A stretch of DNA of 64,000 nt from Isoperla grammatica. Lineage: Eukaryota; Arthropoda; Insecta; Plecoptera; Perlodidae. Positions 10,601 through 22,600 of this stretch are shown one piece after another. The stretch spans positions 12,389,706 to 12,453,705 of the forward strand of contig OX246745.1 of NCBI GenBank assembly GCA_945910005.1, written 5' to 3'. The notes under the pieces are model-generated. The model was not told the origin of the DNA, ran no database searches, and saw nothing but the letters and a program-made list of their open reading frames with translations. The translations under genes were made by a program, and so were the position numbers. Positions within the stretch are counted from its first letter, which is position 1. Each line of letters begins with the position of its first letter.

Positions 10601-13600
10601 CCCTTTAAATGTGTTTATTACATTACTTTCGGTGCAACAGATACTTTCCGTGTCAGATAACATCACAACACACTCACCGCAATCGCACCAATCACTTTTT
10701 CCCACTCTCTCTAAAAGATCACGCATAACTGCTTTTTCCCGCCTCGGCTTTTCTCATCTCTCCGACCTTCGAGGCTCGAACTGGTAAGGCTTTAACCACA
10801 CATATCACAATGTCAATGGGCCTAACTACCCTCTAAAGTAGCGCTCTACCGCTGCCGGACTAACACGAGTACACAATGCACAGTGCACACGTGTTGATGC
10901 TTGGCCGGCCGGCGAGGGCGTGGGGGCTGTGACGTAGGCTCCCAGCCGGGCCATTCTTTGAATGCGTATAGTCCGGGGACCAAGCGGTCTTTCGAGGTCG
11001 GGGTTTTTCGTGTCTATTACTGGTGCGAGTCTTTACACGATAATCACAAAAACCAACAATGGTAAAAAATTCACCAAGGTTAGTCCAGCCCATCTTTAAG
11101 AATGCTACATAGGCTATGCTACATATAAAAGTGGTTAATAACTAACACTTATTCTAGGGTTGTGAGAACCTTTAATTCTGACTTCAAACCAAACCTCGAA
11201 CCTTTAAAAAAAAACTAAAAACGCGCGTCACGTAGAAGTGTTGGTGTAGATTCTACACTCTACAGGTGCACGCTCATCAATAGTTTCCACTTTCGACCTA
11301 TATTGATTAAATGACACTTGAAAGTCAAATCGAATTACGAACTTACACGAAGCCGAAGTCGAACGAACAACATCGAACTCAGTAGGCCTCAGCACAGGCG
11401 TCATGTGACGCAACCTTGACGCGACTTGTCTAGGCTTTGTTGTGCGAGTGCGGCTTACTTCTTTAAATTATATGCTTACTGCTTAGATAGATTGACAAGT
11501 GTTGTTGCGAGTTGTTTTCGGATTAGAAATAAATGTTTTTGTAGACCTATAGCTGCTGTAAACTAGAACAATAGCCTAGTATAGGCCTAGGCATTTTCAA
11601 TTTTCATCATGCGCGCTTATGGAGGTAAATCCAGGTTTACATCACATTTGATGGCATTGAGGGGATGATTAAAAGCAATAGGCCTATTTCCAATATTTCT
11701 GCTTTTATGATAGGAAATGTCACAGCTGATTTATTTGAGACAAAATTGAATAATTAAGTGCACCCTACATGGGCCTAAGCCCTACTACCCAGATCGTGAA
11801 AGGTTTGAAAATACTTGAACCTTTTTTTTAAACCGAACCTTTTTTTAGAGGTTTGGTTCGACCGATTTTCGAACTGGTTCCCTAATTTATTCAAAAGCAC
11901 TAAATACTGTAGGGCCTATTAACAAAATTGCAAATTTTCCAAATCATTATGATTGTCATTAGGGAAACCAAATAATTATTAATTCTTTAATAGATTTCCA
12001 AAATGAAGATAGAACATTTTAAACTGTTTCAATTGCAAAGCATTTTAAGCTTACAAAACTGAATGTCGGTTATTAACCATTTTTCAATAAATTATTGTGT
12101 AGTATTCTCAAGATTGTACTAAAACATGTAAATTTGGATTTTCGGTTTTAATAGTGAGACTGCCTTTCCCCGTTAATACTAGCCAACCAGTAGGCCTATA
12201 AGTTGGGCAGTACAATTATGAGGCTTCAGATAAACAGCCGGTAGCATTGGGGGCTTTATACTAAGGTTGCCCATCGATGTTAGATTACAACATCGATGTC
12301 ACATCGCGATGTCGGAAATTTTTCAACATCGACATCAAACCTGAAATAATCGACATCGGAAAAACAAGTTCCTTGAACATGTAAAAACTAAAAAGAAAAA
12401 CTAACAAAATCGTTTCTTGTTCATCGCAAAACCTTCTGGTAAGTTGATATTGTGCTGTAACCTTGTCGACGATCGGAGTACAGACTGTTTTATTATTATT
12501 ATGTTGTGTAAAAAACGATTTGATTTGTGGAGAAAAAAAATCGATGTCGGAAATTTGCATCGACATCGATTATTAATCGATTAATCAATGTCAATGGGCA
12601 ACCTTACTTTATACTCATGATGATGTCATTGGCAGGGATGGTCCACGCGAAGGTCTGGGGGGCCGCAGTCCTCGCAGTGACATGCCAAGCTGGGCCCAAG
12701 GTGGACCACGTGAGGGACACGGGCGTGGAGTACTTAGCGACATGATGAGCGGACTGCGCTTGGGTACAACTCGTGGCCCGCGCTACGACACGGCCGGAGA
12801 TGACCGTCGTGGCCCGACAGGAACCGTTGCCCGCGGCCGAGGCTACCGCGGAATGCCCGGAAACCGAGGCGGTTACGAGAACCGAGCGAGACGCGATTTT
12901 GACGGGCCGGTCGGCACCGATAAAATGTAAGTTGTTCCCTAGGTTAGTTTTAACTTTTCTGAATACAATGTTCTGTTTTATTTTGTTTTTTATAGGCCTA
13001 CACCTGGCCATGTATCTATGAAGCAGCCAAATTTGCTTCCTAACAGATGTCTATAGTAGACTGCAAGCTAGTCAACTCTAGATATCAAAATCACACTTTG
13101 GGAATACATATGTGTCAACTAAGACAATCTGTCTAGAGTAGCTTTAAGAATAACGAGTTACGAAGATTAAACCTGCGCTAACATGCTCTCTTATACGTAT
13201 ATTCTTATATATTATTATAGCTCAAACCTAGTCGTTAGGCAAACTTACACATTCTCTTATATATTATTTAGGCCTACTGTACTGTATGGTACGTTATTTC
13301 CCTCACGAGGATGTGGTTTCATCTCGCCACGCACGATTCACAAGTTCATAAAAAAAGTACTACCTTCTTCCTCCATTTGATCATCAAGTGGATTTACTAT
13401 TATGTTTTTATTTTATTTTTTCATTCCCTGAATTGCATGACACTAAAATGGTGAAAACCTTATGTTAACTTAAAGAATAACCATTTAAGATGGTGGGCCT
13501 ACTTTAGATTAAATTAAATATATTTTGGCCTACATAGGCCTAACTTAGCTTGTAAGAAAATATCAACTGTAGGGATGTGGAAATTTATGAATTTGCCGTG

Positions 13601-16600
13601 CCGGATATCTGCTGATCTTAGGCCCTACTGTTACCTTTATAATTTAATTTTAATCGAATATTTTTTTAATGTAATATAATAATTTACCACTTTTCAAAAG
13701 TTAAAATTCCAGCCTCTGCCTGTATGGTAGAGTGTGTTTATGATTGTCCTATGTTGGTTTAGTTACAATAGGCTCTTTGGTTGTTTTAGTGACGTACCAC
13801 CAGCAACTGAGGCACCTTCAAACGAATGGGCGGCTGAACCTATTGTTGCTGGTGAAGCAATGATGTAAGACTGCATGGCATGGATGTACCATACTTTTGG
13901 TGTTTGATTGTGTTACATCGTCAGCTTGGATATTGTATTGCACTGTTCTCTACGACCTTCTGTAGATGTTGCGATCCTGGCACCTACCTTGGCTCATCTG
14001 TCTAGGCCTACCGATATTCTTTTCGTATAATTTTCATTGGTAATATCATTGTAATCTAGTATTCTCCATTTTCTCCACAAACTATAATTGTTTTCACCTG
14101 TGACATGTGGTGTTTTGCATTATTTTGAGAGCATTTTGTACACCCCTTAATCCTAATTGTTTGTGGCTGAAAGATGTATGGGCATACTCCTTTGTCGTCG
14201 ACAAAATGTTGATTGTGAGACTGAGGTATGCTGCCCAATTCTTGAATTTTTGTAAACCCTGATAGTCAACAGATGTTGGAGTAAACAATCAATTAAGGAT
14301 GGTCGAATATTCGAATTTTTCGAATAGTTCAGGAAATATTTCGGTTCGAACCTCGAATAGTAACTGTATTCGAAAATTCGAAGTATTCGAATACTTTGGA
14401 TTTACCGGCCTTTTCGATAAACCGGAAATGCGACCTCCCACCATTCCGCCGACTACTGACTTGCATTTTTCAATATGGCCTCCTGTATTTCTGTAGAAAA
14501 ACATTTGCAGAAGCATTTCCGGTTCCAGGGTTATTTTAATTTCATTTAATGTGCACCATGAGTGAAGCTGAAGATGACAGAGGCCTAGGCCTAGGCCCAG
14601 GTGAGCCTCAGAGTAATACAAGAAAGAAAAGCGTGGTATGGGAGTTCTTCCTTGCTGGTTTAGGAGGAAATGTAAACTGGATAACACTGGGGTGTATATA
14701 TTTTTGTATCCAATAAACTGTGATGGGATAGGCTAGGCCCTAGGCATAGTCTACTAGAGCTAGGCCTAGACATTATGTCCTAACTCCTAAATCCAAACCC
14801 TATCTTCCAAGTTCAAAAAACAGTAGACATGTATAAGCTTGGGCCTAGCCATAGACGTAGGCCTAGGCCTAGTAGGTCCCTACATTGTCTTAATTGAATG
14901 TAAATAGTGTGCAAAAGCAATATGAATAGAATTTTTTATTTTTAATCAAAAATAGTGGCAGAACACAATTTGCTATTTTCTACTAAAAATCCTTGTGGGT
15001 ATAATAATAAAAATGTAAATAATAACACATTACAATATCATTCCTGTGATTCTCTTAACAGAGAGACCATAATCGTTAATGCGGAAGCAATCAATTATCA
15101 GCTGATAACAGGATTGGCCATATTTACATTTATCTTCTCCTCCATAGTAACCTGTGATTGTTATCTCTAATGACACAAAATATCTAGTAGGGTTAATTAA
15201 AAGTAGACACTGGTTTTCTTGGTCACTTGCCATAGTAAAACAAAGTACTCATATAATAACCAACATTACCTCCTATACATCCTAATTTTTGTTTGTAGAT
15301 CTTTAGGCCGAGGCCTACAGTCATCATCATTATCCATCGCCGTTTCCTGCTTCTGGCAGGGTCAGCTTGGGTTTCACAACCAAATTTTTCCACCTCTTCC
15401 TATCTTCCCACAATCGTACTTCCTCTACTTGTTCCCAGTTCTCTCCTCTCTTCTGTAGGTCTTCAGCAATCTTTTCCTTCCATCTCTTCCTTGGTCTTCC
15501 CCGTCTTCTTCTTCCTTCGATCCTTTTTTCATATATTCTCCTGGGCATCCTCTCTTCCGTCATCCGTTTCATGTGTCCAAACCATCTCAGCCTTGTCCTT
15601 CCCATTCTATCCCCTAGCTTCTCCACACCAAGCATTTCTCTAATGTTTGTGTTTCTAATTCTGTCTCTTCTTGTCTTTCCCACCGTGCTCCTCAGGAATC
15701 TCATCTCCGCCGCCTGTATTTGACTTTCTTCTCTATCCCCCATATTCCAGGTTTCTGCCGCATATGTGAGGATCGGTATGAAATAGGTCTTGTACAGTGT
15801 CGTCTTGACCTGTATCGGTATTTCCCTGTCCCACACCAGACCTTTTACACATTGATAAAAGTTACTGGCCTTTTGTATCCTGTTGTTGATTTCCTTTCTT
15901 ATCTTCCCGCTTGACATTATTTCACTTCCTAGGTAGGCAAAGCTCTCCACCACCTCCAGGGTTTCATCTCCAATCCGTATCTCTGCATGGTAGTTCCCTA
16001 CGTCTCCTTCTCCTAGCATTGTTACCACCTTGCTCTTGTTTACGCTTATTTTCATGCCTGCCTCTTCAATATGCCTCTTCCACCTGTCCGTGTATCTCTG
16101 CAGTGCCTATTCATACTCCAACCATGCCACAAAGTTGTCTGCAAACAGCATAACCTCCACCTTTTCCGTTTCCTCCATCTTAACCTTATTGTGTATGTCA
16201 TCCATCACTATTATGAATAGCAATGGTGACAACACACTTCCTGCTCAGCCCTTGTGTTATTTGTAGGGGTGTGCGAACCCGTTCGAAAACGAACCGAACT
16301 CAAACCAACTTTAAAAGTTCGAGTTCGGTTCGAAAAATTAAAACCATGTTCGAAAACGAACTATTTGAATTTGCCGCCTTCCCGCCTAAATTCAAACTGT
16401 TGGGCTGGGCAATGCCTTCTAAATTGCCATTCACAACCTGTTGTAAGTAACAGAACAAAGGCAGTGCCTTTTCGGGCCCCATTTTCCCTCTATATCCTGT
16501 TAGTGTTCCGTTTGAGCCTGCCTTAACTTGATTTTAACTCTTTTATGTGTTCCGGGCTCGTAAATAATGTTTTTCAGTCACATTTAAGTTATAAATATTT

Positions 16601-19600
16601 TAGAAAAATGGAATCAGCACCATCAACAAGTAAAACCAATTTATTTGCATGATCATATTTCTTCTCCCATTTACACTACAGTAGTTTTAACCACAACTTT
16701 AGAAACTTAAAAGAAAGTTCGGAGTTCGAAGTTCGGTCTGATATGAAGGTTCGGTTCGAAGTTTGGTTCGAAAAAAAATGAGGGTTCGCACACCCCTAGT
16801 TATTTGGAACCACTCCAACCTCCCAAACTGTGTTTTTAACAGCTTTTGCATACTCTGTACATGCTTCTAACTCTGTCTGTCAGTCCTTCGTCCACTCCTT
16901 TTCTTTTCAGGCTTTCCCACACTACCTTCCTCGGAACACTGTCATATGCCTTTTCGATGTCCAGGAACACCATACTCATTCTTTTACCTAGAGATGTAAA
17001 ATTTCCGGAAAGATAAATCTCGGAAATTTTCCGGAAATATTTCCGATTTACATCCCTACTTTTACCTAACTCCCAACTTCCTTCCATAGCTTGTCGCAGT
17101 ACAAATATCGGGTCTATAGTTGATCTTCCCCATCTGAACCCATATTGCTCCTCGTTCAGCATTTGTTCTATCTCTACTCTCATTCTCTATCTATAATTCT
17201 TTCGTATATTTTTGATGTATGGCATAGTAAAGTTATTCCTCTGTAGTTTCCACACTTCTTTTTATCGCCTTTTTTGTAAATTGGTACAATAACTCCTTTC
17301 TCCCAGTCCCTCGGTATCTTCTTTTCTTTCCATATCCCTCTGATCACCCTGTATAACCAATGCATTGCACTTGGGCCCCCAGCTTTAATCATTTCCACCA
17401 CAAGTTCATCCACTCCTGCAGCCTTCCAATTTTTCATCCTTTTAAATGCCACCTCGACTTCTTGCCACGTCGGTCCACTCTCCTCCGCTTCTTCCCTCAC
17501 CTCCTCCAATGCTACCTGCCTGTTCTCTGCCTTGGTTCTCACATTCAACAATTGATTGAAGTACTCTTTCCATCTTTCCTTAATTTCTTCTGAATCTGTA
17601 ATGAGTCTCTCAGAGTCATCCGTTAAGTACCTTTGTCCCCTTCTTTCTTTCCTCTTACTCTTCACTATGCCATACAGCATCTTCTTGTTTCCTTCTGAGT
17701 CTTTCTCCAGTTCCCTTGCAAACTTCTTCCAGTCTTCTGTCTTCTCTTCTTTGACTGTCCTTTGTGCTTCCCTCTTCCCCCTTTTGTAGGCCTCTCTCTT
17801 TTCATCTGTTCTATCTTTCATGTACTCCCTCCATGTTCTAATTTTCAGCTGTACTTTCTCTACTTTGTCGTTCCACCATCTTGTTTCCGTCTCTTTTCTT
17901 ACCCGCTTGTCCTTCCACACGTCTCCTCTGTTGCCTGCACCAGTGCTCTCTTAAACGCCCCCATTCTTCCTCTACTCCTTGTATCTCTCCCTTTGGTATC
18001 ACTTTTCTAATCTTCTGCTGGTATTCTTCTCTGACTGCTGTCTCTCTTAATTTCCATACTTAAAGCTTCTTCTCCACACACTCTTTACTCTTTGTTATCC
18101 TTCCCTCTATTTGGATATCTGCTACTAGCAGCCTATGGTCCCCATCTAATCCCACACTTGGGATGATTTTTACATCCTTCAAACTCCTGTGCTTTCCTTT
18201 ACTAATCACCACATAGTCAATTTGTGTTTTCTGTTGCCCGTTCCAACTATACCTGGTTATTTTGTGGCTGTCCCTCTTCTGGAACCATGTATTTCCTATA
18301 ACCAGGCCGTTTCTGGCACACAGGTCTAAAAGCCTTTCTCCCTCTTTATTCCTTCTACCGTATCCATACTTTCCAATCACTTCCTCATATCCAGACCTTT
18401 CCTCACCAACCAGTGCATTGAAATCTCCTAGGATTATTATATCCCTTCTTCCAATCAGCCCTTCCAGATGTTCTTCAAACTCGTCCTTTGCTTCCTGGTC
18501 GCACCCTACTTGTGGAGCATATTTGACATATCTCCCATTCCTCATCCTTCACTTTCATCCTCATTCTTATTATTCTGTCTCCCTCTTCCCAAACTTCTAT
18601 CACTTCTTCTTTCCATTTTGGGCTTACTATTATCCCTACTCCATTTCTCTTTGCTTCTTTATTTCCACTCCACCATAGCCTGTACCCACAATTTATTTCT
18701 AATTTACGAGGCCTACAGTAAGTTTGTCTAATTTTCTATTCTATTGTATTGTTTTTTGGTTAGGTTTTGGGTTAGGTTAGTTGTGTGTTTGGTTTGGAGT
18801 TATTCACTATAGGCATAAAATGCTTGCTATGTTGTCAGTGTTCTAATAACATTTTAGCTTGCTCATGTATGTTGTTACGCCCAAATATCAATCAATGAAT
18901 CAAGCCTATGCCTAGCATTGCTGAATTCCTGTCCATGTTTTTGTTGCTGCATGCAAACATTGGCTGTAATGTGGCTTGCAAATTACAATATTGTGTTGGT
19001 CATTGGCTCTCTATATGTATAGAGAGATGCTACATGATGCACATTTACTGAGAAATTTACAAAAAACACGGTGTGCATTATTAGTTTACATACAAACATT
19101 CGAAGACGGGAAATGAAATGGTTCTGTCTGGACTCTGCCATTGCTGCTAATTGAAAAAACTTCCTGCAATCTGCAATTTCCAATTCTGTTCTTGACTCAT
19201 TCACAAATATCGAAGATACGAAATAATTGCAGACCTTTAGTGGTCGATATGTTGTCAGGCATATGTACTATAATGTGTGTTTTCGCACTGTTAGTGCAAC
19301 CCCTGCTGTGACCGAAGCGGAAGCGGAAGCCGAAACCCCCGCTGCCATAGAAGAAGAGCCGCGTGAGCTCACTCTGGACGAGTATAAAGCGTTGCGTAGC
19401 TCCCGCGAGAAGCCCAAGTACAATCTGCGCAAGGCCGGAGAGGGTGAGGATCTGACCCAGTGGAACACGATGTTTGAGTTGTCCAAGAAGACGGAGGAAG
19501 AAGAGCTAGATGATGAGGCGGCTACTGTAAGTACCCCCAAGTGATGTGATCCTATCTTGGACAGTAATACTTCACTCCAAGCCTGCTACGAAATTTGTTT

Positions 19601-22600
19601 TTTAAATCCTATGTATATCAAAAAATTCTGTAAAATATGTAGGCCTATTCTAGGCCTGTGCGAATATTCGAACGAATAATATTCGCGAATAATTAATAAC
19701 CTATATTCAATTCAAAATTCGAATAGTAACTATTTGAAATTCGAACTATTTTGAGTCCAGCACTCACTAGTAGGACGTGTATTAAAAAGACCGCCAAAAG
19801 TACAAGAAGTTTAAATTTTCGCCGCTAGAGAGCAGATCTTGAAAAGTGTAGGAGGTTTACAGTTTCGTCGACAGAGCGCGTGGGTATCAAACGAAAAATT
19901 GTCTTCGACTTGAATGTGACTACAACACTGCGCGGCGTGAGCGATGTTTTGAAGAATCTGGATGCCTGAGATCTGAGCTCGCTGCTGGTGATTTTTGTTG
20001 TTGCATGACATAAACAATAACTGGAAGACAGTGACTCGGATGAAGACGCGATTGCAAGGCAAATGCCAAAGAAATTCAAACCCCTTTTGGCAGACAAAAG
20101 TTCTGCCAAGTGCAAAACTTGTGGAAAGCATCTGAAGATGCCATAAGGGCCTAGGCCTAGATAATATTCTAGTGTTTTCACTTTACAGTTTATAACTTTA
20201 TGCCTATACGATAGGCCTAGGCTTTGGTTCTACTGAGTTTAGTTACGTTGGGCCTATCATTTATCCTTGTGGATTGGCTAGGCTTAGGCCTATGGTCTAG
20301 GCCTAGGCTAGGGCTTCATATCAAGTACCGGTAAAGGTACGGTATGGCTGATCGCGTTTTGTACTCACTTTTTTCTGTATTCCTTTGCGATATTGATCAT
20401 GTGCGCAGTACATAATTGTTATTTCATGATTTATCTGTAAGCTCCAATGATTTTCAATACAAGTAGTATCTTCTTTCATATTAAATTATCGTTTTGAAGT
20501 TGCATTGATTTGACGTTATTAAATATGGCAATATGGCGTCCGTGCGAGGGCCAAAGCTGTTCGGAGCACTCGGGAAGTGTGAAGGCCTAGGCCTAGCTAC
20601 CTGACATCCCACGAAAGTTGGGACAGGTTAGGGGGTCAATTATATTATGTTGAATTGACTGGGCCTAGGCCTAGCTGCCTGATATCCCACGAAAGTTGGG
20701 ACAGGTTAAGGGGTCAATTATATTATGTTGAATTGGCTGGGCCTACGCCTAGGTCTAGCTGCCTGACATCCTGACAACCTGTCCCAACTTTCGTGGGATG
20801 TCAGGCAGCTAGGCCTAGGCGTAGGCCCAGTCAATTCAACATAATATAATTTACCCTGTTAGAGGAATTAGGTTTTTACCCATCGGATGGACGAAATAAT
20901 TTGCAGTATATAGTAGGTACGTCTGTCTCTGTTTATTGTGTAGAAGTAATACAACCGGAAATCGGTCCAACATCGTCACATCCTGTGCATCTTCTAAGAA
21001 AGAAGAAGATCATTAACAACTATTGTCAGCCAGAGATTACAATGTTCCAACACTCCCCCTTAATCTTGACTGACACAAGATTAGAATAAATAACAAAACT
21101 CTTAACATTTCAGTAATAATTAGATTAATTACATATACAAAACTGAAAAAAGCAATACAAGGTTCACTTGAACACAAAATTTTATACACAGAGTCTCTCG
21201 ACAAACTTGTTATGTTTAATTTTTCCAAGTCCCTTGGTTAATACGTCGGCTACCATTTCTTCCGAACTTACATGATTTAACACAAGATACTTCTGTTCAA
21301 TGTAGGCTACTCTCTAATTCTATGGTACCTTACATCCATGTATTTAGTTCTGCCACCAGCACCTGTGTTCATCGCTATCTTTTGCGAGCTTTGATTATCA
21401 TTATATAGGGTAATACAATCTGATTTTCCAAATAATTCTTGAAGTAAATTTTTCAAATACACAGCCTCATCTCCAGTATCGGAAAGAGCAACATATTCAG
21501 CCTCAGTGCTGTGTTTTGTTACAATTCTCTGTTTTTTGCTTTCCCAGGACACAGGTCCAGTACCAACCATAAACACAAAACCAGTAGGCCTATATGATTT
21601 TCGATCAGATACATCATTAGCCCAATCAGCATCTACATAACCATAGATATGATTATCAGATGCTGTAAAACGCAAATGATAGTCCGTTGTCCCTTGCAGA
21701 TACCGCAACACTCTTTTTGCTGCCTTCCAATGAGCTTCAGAATGAGCAGTGTTGAACTGGCTCAAATTACTTGCTGCAAAGGCTATATCTGGCCTTGTAC
21801 ACACAGCCAAATACATTATACATCCCATTAATTGTTGATAGGGAACATTTACACTCTCATTAGGAGTTATTACTTCTAGTTTAACACCAGGATCGAGAGG
21901 AGTTGAGACGGGATTACAATCCGACATGTTGAAACGTTCTAGGACATTACATACATACTGTTTTTGACTAACTCTAATTTCACCGGTAATCTTGTCCCTT
22001 TGAAATTCCATTCCCAAACAGTGTTTCAACTCTCCAAGATCTCTAATTTTAAATTCTTTTGACAAACAATTTTTCAGTTCAGTTTTTGCAATACGGTTAT
22101 TAGAAAACACTATAAAATCATCAACATAAAGAGCAATGATTACAATGCCTTCTTTGTTATTTTTAATGTACACACATGGCTCTAGCTTAGATCTACTAAA
22201 GCCTAAGTCAACCAAAATTTGATGTATTTTTATATTCCATGCTTTTGAGGCTTGTTTGAGACCATAAATAGCCTTTTTTAATAAACATACCTTATTTTCC
22301 CCTTGAATGTCGAGACCTTCAGGTACTTCCATGTAGACAACTTCTTCCAACTCTCCATGTTGAAAAGCTGTACTCACATCTAGGTGATCAACATTCAATT
22401 TTAAACTCGCTGCTAAGGCCAGTAACAGTCTAATTGTTGAGTATCTCACAACCGGAGAGAAAGTTTCTTTGTAGTCTATACTAGGGTGGGTCGAAAAAGT
22501 CGTTTTTTCGCGTATCGAATTCTAATAGTACTCGAAAGTTGTGTATTTGCATGCTTATCAACGAAAAAATATTGAAAAAAATCATAACTTGGATCTTCAG

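Larger units (their letters stand above)
7966..11091. mobile_element. Candidate composite element with diverged inverted arms around THAP-like and P2RX7-like fragments
   Basis: The outer arms begin GGCTGGACTAA at 7966 and, inverted, at about 11091, and share CGTCACAGCCCCCAC at 8094-8108 and, inverted, near 10921-10935. The left arm contains a full CRE palindrome TGACGTCA. Between them lie a THAP-like fragment (+, about 9717-10262), a P2RX7-domain-like fragment (-, 10254-10726), a later hAT insertion and a Harbinger-like MITE. No target duplication was found at the arm ends. It may be one old transposon or two inverted copies of another repeat. Confidence 0.35.
15330..17920 (-). pseudogene. 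LINE reverse transcriptase and C-terminal region, broken
   Basis: From 17920 the frame gives the pre-RT linker, GVIVPIYKKGDKKKCGNYRG (RT motif 1) and KIYERIIDR. After a frame change near 17180 come EEQYGFRWGRSTIDPIF and FLDIEKAYDSV (motif A). A 70-bp MITE (16989-17058) and a 535-bp MITE (16264-16798) interrupt it. The catalytic box near 16120-16160 reads FADN instead of FADD, and a stop follows shortly after. From 16055 the C-terminal 241 codons are intact. It cannot encode an active enzyme. Confidence 0.88.
15322..18706 (-). mobile_element. RTE-like non-LTR retrotransposon (LINE), 5'-truncated
   Basis: Flanked by a perfect 13-bp duplication CGAGGCCTACAGT at 15309-15321 and 18707-18719. On the - strand it encodes an apurinic-like endonuclease, a reverse transcriptase and a long C-terminal region (FAYLGSEI...LRWFGHMKRM...RRRRGRPRKRW), the layout of RTE/BovB-type LINEs. 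It ends in an ATGATGATG-type short repeat rather than poly(A), as RTE elements do. It is split by two later MITEs and has several frameshifts. It lies antisense in SERBP1-like intron 4. Confidence 0.9.

Noticed and set aside
10254..10726. A P2X receptor gene
   Set aside because: Only the cytoplasmic zinc-binding domain is seen. There are no transmembrane segments or ectodomain, and a MITE interrupts the frame.
19268..19540. - strand frame opposite SERBP1-like exon 5
   Set aside because: Low-complexity serine and alanine runs are the complement of the acidic coding repeats in exon 5.
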